DNA of 64,000 nucleotides from NCBI RefSeq assembly GCF_024519315.1, contig NZ_JANIIC010000012.1, positions 1 to 64,000 of the forward strand. Direction: 5' to 3'. This stretch comes from Streptomyces malaysiensis subsp. samsunensis (lineage in GTDB: Bacteria; Actinomycetota; Actinomycetes; Streptomycetales; Streptomycetaceae). The notes under the pieces were generated by a model. The model was not told where the DNA came from, ran no database searches, and worked only from the letters and a program-made list of their open reading frames with translations. The translations under genes and the position numbers were made by a program. Shown here in pieces: positions 17,197 to 25,369 of the stretch. The stretch's first letter is position 1; each line of letters opens with the position of its first letter.

Positions 17197-18324
17197 TTAG
17201 GATCGCACAACCCCTGCGGTGTGCCGGAACCTGGTCGCGCGGAATGCGGTGGCGACGAGCCCGGTCGCGGCGACGGTGCACAGCACGGTGTACCAGAGGC
17301 TGCCGATCGGTGCGCCCTGCTCGGTGATGCCGTCGGTCGCCGTGAAGTAGGCCGGCAACGCGACCAGCCAGAGGACGATGTGGACGCCGAGATACAGCGC
17401 CGGATAGATCCGTGCGAACAGCGGCAACGCCACCGGGACCAGATGCGTTCGCCGCGCGCGCCAGGCGTCCGCGAGAAGGCAGAGGCCGACGACCCAGACC
17501 AGGGCGAGCTCGGCACCTAGGATGGCCCGCTGGATCCCGAGCTGGTCCTCACCGCGGAAGGCGTTGCTGGGCACGCCGGCGACCGTCATCGCCAACGGTG
17601 TCAGGGCGCCGGCGGCGACGGTGCGCAGGCTGATCTGCTGGCCGGTGAGCGTGCCCCGGCTGTCCGTCGCGCCGACCAGACGGATGACGAGGTAGGTCAT
17701 CGCGCCGAAGGACACCGAGGCGAACAGGAGCATGCTGTTCATCGGGACCGAGGCGAGCGCCGGCTCGTTGATCATCTTGTTGTCGGGGTTCCAGGCCCAC
17801 CACTTCAGCTGGGGTCCGAGCTGATCGAAGATCTCGTAGAATGCCTGGCAGGCGAACGCGACCGCCAGCGAACCGGCCAGGAGGCCGCGCCGAGTGAAGA
17901 CGCCGAGGACGCGGACCAGTTCGTAGGCGAGCTGCGACAGCGTCGGATAGAAGGCCACGATGTAGAGCGGCAGCCGGTCGTACATGAACTGCACGGTGAA
18001 CACGTTGTGGGAAAAAATGAGCCCAACGTGTTCCTTCAGTCCGAACCAGCCCGGGAAGTAGAGCGGCGGCTCGATCACCGCCAGATAGGCGATCGAGGCG
18101 AACCACAGGGAAATGTTGATCGGGTCGCCGTCGCGCCGCCACCGCCGCCACGCATGGACGAGGGCGAACACCGCGCCGCCGATGATGAGCAGTTCGAGGA
18201 ACGGCATGGTGCCGTTCTCAAGACCGAACGGGTTGCGGAAGTCCACGACCGGTTTTGCGTCATGGCAGGAGTGGTCGAGCTTTTCAGCGAGGCGCTCAGC
18301 CGCTGAGTCGCATGTATAGCCCAT
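17197..18324 (-). CDS. Polytopic membrane protein, unknown function
   Basis: A 375-residue protein with about eight to nine hydrophobic segments, starting at a 45-residue mark (LELLIIGGAVFALVHAWRRW) and ending RFRHTAGVVRS. A characteristic internal stretch is YEIFDQLGPQLKWWAWNPDN. The ATG at 18324 has GAGG and AAGG upstream. It lies between the FAD oxidoreductase and TetR genes with 15- and 4-base gaps, so all three are cotranscribed. I do not recognise a characterised family. Its partner suggests a role with a lipophilic substrate, which is inference. Confidence 0.7.
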   Translation of the reverse strand: MGYTCDSAAERLAEKLDHSCHDAKPVVDFRNPFGLENGTMPFLELLIIGGAVFALVHAWRRWRRDGDPINISLWFASIAYLAVIEPPLYFPGWFGLKEHVGLIFSHNVFTVQFMYDRLPLYIVAFYPTLSQLAYELVRVLGVFTRRGLLAGSLAVAFACQAFYEIFDQLGPQLKWWAWNPDNKMINEPALASVPMNSMLLFASVSFGAMTYLVIRLVGATDSRGTLTGQQISLRTVAAGALTPLAMTVAGVPSNAFRGEDQLGIQRAILGAELALVWVVGLCLLADAWRARRTHLVPVALPLFARIYPALYLGVHIVLWLVALPAYFTATDGITEQGAPIGSLWYTVLCTVAATGLVATAFRATRFRHTAGVVRS

Positions 18325-18339
18325 GCCTTGTTCCTCGGG

Positions 18340-19848
18340 TCAGTCGTTGACGAGGTCGGTCTCGGCGGATGGCGCTCTGCCGGCGCAGGTATGGCCGGTG
18401 AAGTCGGTGCCGGGCGGGTCCTGCTGGTCGTCGAATCCGCCGGGCACGACCGTGCGTCCGAGCCGCTGACGCACCTTGTAGCGCATGATGCCGAACCAGA
18501 ACCGCAGATCGGTGGCCATCTCCCTGAGTGACATGTCGAGGTTGAAGACCTGGGCGAACGTCCGCTCGACGTAGGCGTCCTCCCGGCTCGCGGCGTTGAT
18601 GGCGTTGAAGACCGGCCAGCTGAGGCGCGCGGTCAGCCGGCGGCGCCAGGGAGCGACGACCTCGCTCCCGGTCGCGAAGTCATAGGCCCGGTCACGAGCC
18701 ATCGCGAGCATCCAGGGCACGTCGAGTGACTTCTTCTGCCGGGTGAGGAACTCGCGGAAGAAGGCGAGGTCGAGGACGTCGCGGCCGCGCAGCATCTCGG
18801 CGAGGATGAGCGCGGAGCGGGCCGCCGAGCTCATCCCCTGGGCGTAGAACGGGTTGAACGCGCAGATCGAGTCACCGACGCAGACCAGCCCGAGCGGGGG
18901 CCGGTCGAGCAGGTCGAAGCGGCGCCACTTGTTGCCGGTCGAACGGGTGAGGTGCACCTCGGAGGTCGGAGTGCAGGCACGCGTCGCCTGCCCGAAGGGC
19001 TTGGCCCGCACGCGGTCCACCGCGGCCTCGAAGGTGTCGACCTCGCGCGGCATCCGGATGCCCCAGGCGCCCATGCACACGATGGCGCGGTCGCCCTCGA
19101 TCGGGAAGAAGTTGCTGAGGAACTCGTGCTCTACGGGATGGTCGCCGGTGTCCTGGGTCGGAGTGATGACCAGATGCTTCCACCACCACGACTCCGGACG
19201 CTGGTCGACGGGCGGCAGGTCGTACCACCGCGAGCTGTATGTGACCTTGGCGTCGAGGGTCTTCTCCGGCGGCACCGGCCATCCCGCCGTCCTCAGCCAG
19301 TCGGCGACGGAGGAGCCGCGCCCCAGCGCGTCGACGACCAGGTCGGCGGACAGGTGGCCCGAGTCGTCGCCCGTGCGGTACTCGACTCCCTCGACACGCC
19401 CGAGCGAGGTGCCGCCCCCGGTGGAACGAAGCCCGGTGACGGTCACGCCCTCGCGGATCTCGACGGCCGGGAGCTGGCGGACCTTGTCGCGCAAGACCCG
19501 CTCGACGAGCACGCGCGAGCTGTAGACCATCGTCATCGACCCGGACTTACGCGGGGCCCAGCCGTCGTTCTCGCAGTACGCCGCGTCCATCGACGGCATC
19601 AGGTGCATCCCGCCCGCGGCGATCAGCGCCTCCTCGAACCCGGGGAAAATCTCACCGATCGCTCGACGCCCGGAGTTGAGGAGGAAATGCGGGTGCTTGC
19701 TCTGCGGCACGCCCCGCCGATGCTGCGCGTCCGGCGGGAGCCGGTCCCGCTCCAGGACGATCACCTCGTCGAAATGCCTCGCGAGCACTCCCGCGGCGCA
19801 TAGTCCCGCCACGCTGCCGCCGAGCACCACGGCCGTCCTTCTCCGCAT
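18340..19848 (-). CDS. FAD-dependent oxidoreductase / monooxygenase
   Basis: A 502-residue flavoprotein of the PHBH/squalene-epoxidase-like superfamily. The N-terminal dinucleotide fold is AVVLGGSVAGLCAAGVLARH followed by FDEVIVLERD. Later motifs are VVDALGRGSSVADWL (DG-type motif replaced by DALG) and GLVCVGDSICAFNPFYAQGM (the GD...P FAD site). I start at the ATG 19848, which has GGAGGG five bases upstream. First gene of an operon with a membrane protein and TetR. It probably hydroxylates or epoxidises a hydrophobic compound; the substrate is unknown. Confidence 0.85.
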   Translation of the reverse strand: MRRRTAVVLGGSVAGLCAAGVLARHFDEVIVLERDRLPPDAQHRRGVPQSKHPHFLLNSGRRAIGEIFPGFEEALIAAGGMHLMPSMDAAYCENDGWAPRKSGSMTMVYSSRVLVERVLRDKVRQLPAVEIREGVTVTGLRSTGGGTSLGRVEGVEYRTGDDSGHLSADLVVDALGRGSSVADWLRTAGWPVPPEKTLDAKVTYSSRWYDLPPVDQRPESWWWKHLVITPTQDTGDHPVEHEFLSNFFPIEGDRAIVCMGAWGIRMPREVDTFEAAVDRVRAKPFGQATRACTPTSEVHLTRSTGNKWRRFDLLDRPPLGLVCVGDSICAFNPFYAQGMSSAARSALILAEMLRGRDVLDLAFFREFLTRQKKSLDVPWMLAMARDRAYDFATGSEVVAPWRRRLTARLSWPVFNAINAASREDAYVERTFAQVFNLDMSLREMATDLRFWFGIMRYKVRQRLGRTVVPGGFDDQQDPPGTDFTGHTCAGRAPSAETDLVND

Positions 19849-19859
19849 CCGCCCTCCAT

Positions 19860-19886
19860 TCATACACGCTATGGCTGAATGTATGA
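19860..19886. promoter_or_regulatory. Inverted repeat, candidate TetR operator
   Basis: TCATACA - 13 bases - TGTATGA, directly upstream of the FAD oxidoreductase start and overlapping its likely promoter. Spacing and position suit a TetR dimer site. It is the only such repeat I see near the operon. Confidence 0.6.
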
Positions 19887-20071
19887 TCAGCGGGGAGGGT
19901 AACAGGCCCGGTTCGAACTAGCTACCCTTCCCACGGGATGGGCATCGGGCCCGGCGGAGCGACCCCCGCAGTCCAGCCGAGACAACCGCCGGCCGGGACG
20001 CCCGCGTGGTGCTGTAGGGAGTTGCGCCGCTCCGCTCTCGGGCGCCAGTCCACTCGCTGAGACTTTGCAGA
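19887..20071. other. Non-coding stretch
   Basis: No gene, repeat or strong hairpin is apparent here. It separates the FAD-oxidoreductase operon promoter from a block of decayed genes. Confidence 0.4.
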
Positions 20072-20353
20072 TCAGCAAAGATCTCGAATGTGTGACAGGA
20101 TCGACGCCCTTGCCGGTGCTACTGAATTTGATTGAGCAGTGTGATGCTTATTGATCGGAAGGGGAGCGAACGCGGCAGGATGCATGTGGTGAAGCGTGGA
20201 AGTGCGGCACGCCTGTTCATACATATCGGCGGCGACCACAACCCTTCCCTCATAACTGCTGAGCAGATCCCGCATCGGCGGGCTGATCTTCGCGCTGATG
20301 CACATGCGGAGCGCTTCTCGCGTTCCGATCTGGGGAGGATTGAGTCGGCGCAT
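20072..20353 (-). CDS. Small hypothetical protein, doubtful
   Basis: An open frame of 93 codons whose ATG overlaps the TGA of the fragment upstream (TGATG at 20351-20355). It reads ALRMCISAKISPPMRDLLSS then YEGRVVVAADMYEQA, which looks protein-like, but the C-terminal part is poor in character. No family recognised. It could be the decayed second gene of a pair. Confidence 0.3.
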   Translation of the reverse strand: MRRLNPPQIGTREALRMCISAKISPPMRDLLSSYEGRVVVAADMYEQACRTSTLHHMHPAAFAPLPINKHHTAQSNSVAPARASILSHIRDLC

Positions 20354-20600
20354 CAGCGCTCGCCTTCGCGGCGGCGAGTCGCGGAGCGGGCCAGTGTTCG
20401 TCCTTCGGCCCCCAGTTGGTCATCGAATTCGTCGAGAATTTCCTCGAACGACATGCCGTCATCGGCGAGCGACTGGATCAACCGGTTGAACCCTGTGTGG
20501 CGCACCTCCAAACCGAAGATCTCCCGGGTGATCACTCCGACGTTTTCGCCGAACGTCTCGATCTCGGGGTGATCGACGCGCAGATCATTCGCCCGTCCTA
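20353..20600 (-). pseudogene. Unknown gene fragment lacking its start
   Basis: The frame is continuous from about 20600 to the TGA at 20353 and reads RVDHPEIETFGENVGVITRE and LADDGMSFEEILDEFDDQLG, with plausible amphipathic helices. No start codon or ribosome site is in frame at the 5' end, so it appears truncated. I cannot assign a function. Confidence 0.35.
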
Positions 20601-20639
20601 AAGAGGGCCCAGACTGCCTCGCGCGGCGTCTCCTGGGAA

Positions 20640-21368
20640 TCAGGCGTAGATCCGGGAGTAGAGTTCCAGGATCTCGTCGGCGGTGGGTACGACAGGGTTG
20701 TTGGCAGGTGATCCGGAAGCGAGAGCCTGCTCGGCCATGATGGGCGTCAGGCAGTTCCACTCGTCCTGGTCGATGCCGTAGTCGTGGGGCGTGGGTACGG
20801 CCAAGTCGCGGCACAGGCTGCCGAGCGCGTCGACCAGCTTGTCGGCGGCCGCGGTGTCGCCGTCCGTGATGGCCGCGGCTCCCAGGGCGCGGGCGCAGTC
20901 AGCGTACCGGCCGGGCGCCGCGTGCACGGAGAAGGCGGTCACCGCGGGGAAGAGCATGGCGTTCGACAGGCCGTGCGCGATGTGGAAATGGGCGCCGATA
21001 GGGCGGCTCACGCCGTGCACGAGAGCGACGCTGGAGTTCGAGAAGGCGATGTCGGCCTGGGTAGCGGCGAGCATCATGGCCTCGCGGACCTGGGCGTCAC
21101 CGCCCGTCGGCATAGGCGCGGCGGAGGTGGCGGCTGATGGAGCCGATCGCGGTGAGGGCGAGGCTGTCGTAGAAGGGGTTGGCCTTGCGGCTCACATACG
21201 CCTCGACGGCGTGAGTGAGGGCGTCGGGGCCGGTGTCGGCGGTCAGCCGGGGCGGCATCGACATGGTCAGTTCGGCGTCGACTACGGCGGCGAGCGGCAG
21301 GAATGCCGGGCCCGTGCAGAGCACCTTCTCGTCCGTGGCGCTGTCGGTGATGACGGTGAACTGGGTCC
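20640..21368 (-). pseudogene. Iron-containing alcohol dehydrogenase, 5'-truncated and frameshifted
   Basis: Two overlapping minus-strand frames give most of the C-terminal domain of an Fe-ADH. The first reads SMPPRLTADTGPDALTHAVE followed by AYVSRKANPFYD (normally LTA.TG.DALTHA.E, iron ligand His). After a shift near 21110 the second reads SVALVHGVSRPIGAHFHIAH followed by GLSNAMLFPAV, with the HG.A...LL.P-type iron ligands. The N-terminal nucleotide-binding half is missing because the gene is cut at about 21370, where IS-end sequence begins. Confidence 0.85.
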
Positions 21369-21384
21369 GTAGCGCTTCAGAACG

Positions 21385-21415
21385 GCTTCACTGGTTGTGA
21401 GCTGGGATTTTCCTT
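21385..21415. repeat. IS end sequence, copy 1
   Basis: The stretch CTTCACTGGTTGTGAGCTGG and the following GATTTTCC closely match positions 47568-47595 (CTTCACCGGCCGTGAGCTGG, GGTTTTCC). Here it marks the junction between the truncated alcohol dehydrogenase and a decayed transposase gene, so it is probably an IS terminus. Confidence 0.5.
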
Positions 21416-21429
21416 GTAGTCAGCTGGCT

Positions 21430-22270
21430 CGGGGGTACTCGTTGTTGAGGCCCGCGACGGCTTGTCGGCGTTTGATCCGGGCTACAGGCAGGGGGATGAC
21501 GTTCGGATTGTCGCTGGGCGCGAGTTGGTCAGGCCATGGTGTGGTCGGTGGCTGTTGAAGTGGTGTGCGTAGTCGTGGAGGATCTTCTCGGCGTGGCCAC
21601 GGTTGAAGAGCAGGACACGGTCGGTGCACTCTTCCCGTGCTGAGCGGATGAAGCGTTCTGCGTGTGGGTTGCAGTTGGGGCTGCGTGGAAGGGCCTTGGC
21701 CGCGGTGATGTCCTCGCTGGCGAACACGGCGTCGAACGTGGCGGTCAATTTCGCGTCCCGGTCGCGGATGATGTGAGTGAATTCGGCGGCCCGATCGCCG
21801 AGTTGCCACAGAAACTGCCGGGCCTGCTGAATGGCCCATGCGGCGGTGGGGTGGGCGGTGACGCCGAGCATATGGACGGTGCGGGTACGCACCTCCATGA
21901 TGAACAGCGCGTAGAGCCGCCGGCAGGCCGATGGTGTCGAGACGGAAGAGATCGGTGGCGGGCAGGCCGCTGGCCTGGGCTTTGAGGAACGCCGCCCACT
22001 CACCGCGCGCCAGCTGGCGGCGCGGCGCGGCGCGGGACCGAGACCGGGGGCGCGCATTGTGCCCAAGGCGGCGCTGTTCGCCGTGTACGCGTCGGCAGCC
22101 CCATCGGGGATTCTCGGTGCCGAGGCGGGTGATCAGGTTGCGGGTTTCCTCCCGCAGGGGCGGTCGCCCGGTAGACGGCGGCTGCGTCCACTTCTGCCGG
22201 TGCCTGGCCAGCAGGGTGCGCGGGGAGACGATCCGGCGTTCGCGCAGGGCTTTGGGGAATCAGTCGGTGC
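21430..22270 (-). pseudogene. Integrase-core transposase, multiply frameshifted
   Basis: The order of motifs is that of the complete transposase at 116-1207, but spread over several frames: ITRLGTENPRWGCRRVHGE, then SKPRPAACP antisense-frame debris, HIIRDRDAKLTATFDAVFAS (second catalytic Asp), NPHAERFIRSAREECTDRVL (catalytic Glu) and HHFNSHRPHHGL. No uninterrupted reading frame remains. Confidence 0.8.
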
Positions 22271-22396
22271 GCTTGCCGATGATGTCATCCGCCCTGGTGG
22301 GACGGGGTGCGCACGGTGTGCCGGAGGTCGGCCGGCGAAGTCGCCGGCACAGGCGCTCTCACGAGGCTGGCGCTCCCTGCGGCAAGATGATCGACC

Positions 22397-23037
22397 GTGT
22401 TGCTGCGAGTGGCCTACCTCGGCGTGACGAACGCGTTCGCGATGCTTCGTCTACTGCCGATTACAGACCGGGACAAGGACGTGGAGATCCTCGCCCTGCG
22501 CCACCAGAACACCGTGTTGGAACGTCAACTTGGCAAGAAAACGGCAGCCGCCGGATCCGCGTCCTGGGCACCACCGCACATCCGACCGCAACCTGGGTGG
22601 CGCAAGCGGCGAAGAACCTGGTCATGGACCTCGAAGACCTCGGCTGCCGGGCACGGTTCATGATCCGGGACAGGGACGGGAAGTTCCCCGACCTCTTCGA
22701 TGCCGTCCTCAAGGACGCGGGGATCGAAGTCGTCCGCAGCGGCATCCAGATACCGAGGATGAACTCGATCGCGGAAAGGTGGATACAGACCTGTCGCCGC
22801 GAGCTCCTGGACCGGACGTTGAGCTGGAACCAGCAGCACCTCCTCCACGCCCTGCACGAGTTCGAGCAGTTCTACAACGGACACCGACCACACCGACCAC
22901 ACCAAGGCATCGCCAACGCCAGACCGCTACACCCCTTGCCCCCGCCGATCGGCGCCCCGGACACATCAGCCCGCCTCAACATACGTCGGCACGACCGTCT
23001 CGGAGGCATCCTCCACGAATACCGACATGCACCGTGA
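22397..23037 (+). pseudogene. Integrase-core transposase with internal deletion
   Basis: The N-terminus (VEILALRHQNTVLERQLGK) and the C-terminal half (RVLGTTAHPTATWVAQAAKN, RFMIRDRDGKFPDLFDAVLK, MNSIAERWIQTCRRELLDRT) are both present. About 100 residues between them are missing and the frame changes near 22545. The first catalytic Asp is lost. After the stop the DNA contains GTTTCCGGCA, resembling the terminal repeat of the IS at 89-1296. Confidence 0.8.
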
Positions 23038-23080
23038 CCTGCACGGATGAGGTTTCCGGCAAGTGCGGAATCGGCGCTCC

Positions 23081-23109
23081 TTGACAGGGATGCCCTCGAC
23101 CGATGTACC
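23081..23109 (+). promoter_or_regulatory. Candidate promoter of sulfur unit A
   Basis: TTGACA at 23081-23086, then 17 bases, then TGTACC at 23104-23109. The -35 box is perfect; the -10 is weak. It lies 23 bases before the leader-peptide start. Similar TTGAC boxes precede the other two leaders. Confidence 0.45.
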
Positions 23110-23132
23110 CATCACCTGATTAAATCCAGCTC

Positions 23133-23222
23133 ATGAACCAGCGCAAGGACCTCACGCGACGACGCCATGTCGACCTCGTGCGCGTGTCCAGCGGGCTCTG
23201 TTCGCCTCGCGCCGCCCGCTGA
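23133..23222 (+). CDS. Sulfur-operon leader peptide (RRRHVDLVRVSSGLC type)
   Basis: A 29-codon ORF with the core TRRRHVDLVRVSSGLCSPR. Streptomyces genomes carry many such short conserved leaders with an RRHVDL.RV.S..C core, annotated as putative leader peptides, commonly ahead of sulfur-uptake and assimilation genes. Ribosome stalling at Cys and Ser codons would link downstream expression to cysteine supply; that mechanism is inference here. It precedes the FMN reductase by 224 bases. Two further leaders of this type occur at 33952-34026 and 47363-47440. Confidence 0.75.
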   Translation: MNQRKDLTRRRHVDLVRVSSGLCSPRAAR

Positions 23223-23409
23223 GCGGGCTCTCTTCGCGCGTTTTCCCGCCGTGAGCCTCCGGTTCGGCGTGCCCGCAGCCGGATGGCGTTCTTCCTGCCG
23301 TCCCGTCGGTGCGGCGTCCCTCCCTCCCCCTCCCCCAGGCAACCGTCGCTTCCCCGTTCCCGCCGCCTTGGTCCGGACGGGACGGCAGCCCGTGGCCGGC
23401 GTTCCGGTG

Positions 23410-23432
23410 CGGGCCGCCGGGCCCGTTCTTTT
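23410..23432 (+). terminator. Possible attenuator hairpin before the FMN reductase
   Basis: CGGGC at 23410-23414 pairs with GCCCG at 23421-23425 and is followed by TTCTTTT, unusual in such GC-rich DNA. It ends only three bases before the AAGGAG ribosome site of the FMN reductase. In combination with the upstream leader peptide it could work as an attenuator; the stem is short. Confidence 0.4.
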
Positions 23433-23446
23433 GTGAAGGAGTCCTC

Positions 23447-24001
23447 ATGCCCACCGTGCTCTCCGTCTCGGGAAGCCCGTCCGCGACCTCGCGCACCGGC
23501 CGCCTGCTGCGCCACCTCGACGCGCGCCTGGCCGGGCAGGGACACCATGTGATCCCGCTCGACGTGCGCACGCTGCCCCCCGAGATACTCCTGGGGGCCG
23601 ACCCCGGGCACCCCGCGATCCAGGACGCGGCCCGGCTGGTGGAGAAGGCCGACGGCGTGGTGATAGGGACGCCCGTCTACAAGGCCGCCTACTCCGGTCT
23701 GCTCAAGACACTCCTGGACCTGCTGCCCCAGTACGCACTCGCCGGCAAGGCGGTTCTCCCGCTGGCCACCGGCGGCAGCCCGGCCCATGTCCTCGCCGTG
23801 GACTACGCGCTGCGGCCGGTGCTCACCTCCATGGGCGCCGACCATGTGCTGCCCGGCTGGTTCGTGGTGGACAAGCACATCACGGTCGCCCCGGACGGCA
23901 CGGTCACCCTCCCGGCGGACACCGCCCGCGAGGTCTACCGGGTCGCCGACGCCTTCTCCGCCGCGCTCACGGTCCGTCACCACGCTCTTGCGGCCGCCTG
24001 A
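23447..24001 (+). CDS. NADPH-dependent FMN reductase (SsuE/MsuE-like)
   Basis: A 184-residue flavodoxin-fold reductase that makes FMNH2 for two-component monooxygenases. The FMN phosphate loop is VSGSPSATSRT near the N-terminus. The NADPH-side motif is VVIGTPVYKAAYSGLLKTLL, and LPLATGGSPAH follows as in SsuE. AAGGAG lies five bases before the ATG at 23447. It is the first structural gene of unit A behind the leader peptide and is followed by LLM monooxygenase genes, which need exactly this cofactor. Confidence 0.9.
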   Translation: MPTVLSVSGSPSATSRTGRLLRHLDARLAGQGHHVIPLDVRTLPPEILLGADPGHPAIQDAARLVEKADGVVIGTPVYKAAYSGLLKTLLDLLPQYALAGKAVLPLATGGSPAHVLAVDYALRPVLTSMGADHVLPGWFVVDKHITVAPDGTVTLPADTAREVYRVADAFSAALTVRHHALAAA

Positions 24002-24004
24002 TTC

Positions 24005-24381
24005 CTGGGGCCGGACCTCACGCGCTGCCCGAGGTCGGCCAAGCCAACGGCTCGGTCGGCTTCGACCTCTCCACCCGCGCCTATCTGGAAGCGAACCGGA
24101 GCAGGACCGTCCGCAAACTCATCGCGGACGGGCCGACCAGCCACTGGAAACTCGTCGGCAGCCCGGAACAGATCGCCGACGCACTCGGACAGTGGTTCAC
24201 CCAGGGCGCGGCCGACGGGTTCAACCTCCTGTGCGACACGTATCCCGAGGGCCTCGAGCTCTTCGTCGACCATGTCGTTCCGATCCTCCAGCGGCGGGGC
24301 CTGTTCCGCAGGGAGTACGAAGCACGGACGCTTCGCGGGCACTACGGGTGGACCGAAGAACCCGCCGGCCACGCAGTGTGA
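24005..24381 (+). pseudogene. C-terminal fragment of an LLM flavin monooxygenase (NtaA/SnaA/DszA type)
   Basis: An open frame with no start reads LIADGPTSHWKLVGSPEQIA, then GQWFTQGAADGFNLLCDTYP and RGLFRREYEARTLRGHYG. This matches the last 110 residues of the intact LLM monooxygenases in this window (compare 25366 and 44570). The N-terminal TIM-barrel part has been deleted, with the FMN reductase now ending right at the junction. Confidence 0.8.
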
Positions 24382-24400
24382 GCAAGCAAGGACAATGGTG

Positions 24401-25369
24401 ATGACGTCACAACCCAGGATCGGGGTCGAACTGCCCGCGGCCGCGGTGAACGGACTACTCGCCCAAGGCAGCGACCTGGCCGGCCTGCTGGATGCCTCCG
24501 GCACCGGCTACGCCGTGCTGGGAGCGGACCGCGCGCAGGGAGCGGACCGCGCGCAGGGAGCGCCCTCCCTCAACCCCACGGTGGCCGCCACCCTGCTCGC
24601 ACGGCGCACGACGTGCATCGGGCTGGTCGTCGCCGCCTCTCCCCAGCGTGACCACCCCTACAACGTCGCCCGCCGAGTGGCGTCCGTCGACCACATCAGC
24701 CACGGCCGCGTCGGCCTGCTGGGGTTGTTCCGTGACAGTTCCGTCGATCTCGGCATCGGCGACGGCAGCACCTGGACCGACCGGACGATCGGCACGGAGG
24801 AGCTTACCGACGCGCTGCTCGCCGCGCGGGCACTGTGGCGCACCTGGCCGTTCGCCTCACTCGATCCCGACCCGGGGATCGCCGAGGCGACCCGTCTGCC
24901 GTACGCGGATCACGTGGGCATCTTCAGCACCAAGGGGCCGCTCAACGTACCGACGACGCCCCAGGGCGAACCGCTGGTCTTCTGGTCGGCGCCTTCCGGG
25001 CAACTTGCCGATCAGCTCTCGGCCGCGTCCATCGCTGACGTGGTGTTCACGGACGCCGACGACGTCACCATGGCTCTGGCCGACGCGGTGGCCGACCTCG
25101 CCGCGGCAGGGAGGCCCCTCCAGCTTCACGCTCGGGCGCGCACCCTCGCCGAGGCCGAGGCGCTCATCGCCGCCCCGGGTATCGCCGGTGTTCTGGTGCG
25201 GCCATCCGCCGAAGAGCTTCGCGACGTCCTGACGAATCTCCCCTCGCCGGCCGCCGTGGCCAGCCGGAACGGCACGCTGCGCGACCGGCTCGGGGTACCG
25301 GCGCGGGTCGAGCCCGACCTGAGCGACAACGAGATCGCCTTCCCGTCCCTCGCCAAGGAGTCCGCGTGA
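24401..25369 (+). CDS. LLM-class flavin-dependent oxidoreductase, divergent
   Basis: A 322-residue luciferase-like protein. Family features are TTCIGLVVAASPQRDHPYNV followed by ARRVASVDHISHGRVGLLGL (the R.....LDH.S.GR region of LLM proteins). It is shorter and more divergent than the other copies, like the partner at 43638. Start is ATG 24401 with AAGGA eight bases upstream; an in-frame ATG at 24395 is too close to that site. An 18-bp unit is duplicated in the gene (24521-24556), giving GADRAQGADRAQGA. Its stop overlaps the GTG of the fusion gene. Confidence 0.75.
   Translation: MTSQPRIGVELPAAAVNGLLAQGSDLAGLLDASGTGYAVLGADRAQGADRAQGAPSLNPTVAATLLARRTTCIGLVVAASPQRDHPYNVARRVASVDHISHGRVGLLGLFRDSSVDLGIGDGSTWTDRTIGTEELTDALLAARALWRTWPFASLDPDPGIAEATRLPYADHVGIFSTKGPLNVPTTPQGEPLVFWSAPSGQLADQLSAASIADVVFTDADDVTMALADAVADLAAAGRPLQLHARARTLAEAEALIAAPGIAGVLVRPSAEELRDVLTNLPSPAAVASRNGTLRDRLGVPARVEPDLSDNEIAFPSLAKESA
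24521..24560 (+). repeat. 18-bp tandem duplication inside the LLM gene
   Basis: GGAGCGGACCGCGCGCAG occurs twice back to back, followed by GGAG of a third start. It adds six residues in frame (GADRAQ repeated) and looks like a recent replication-slippage event. Confidence 0.85.
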
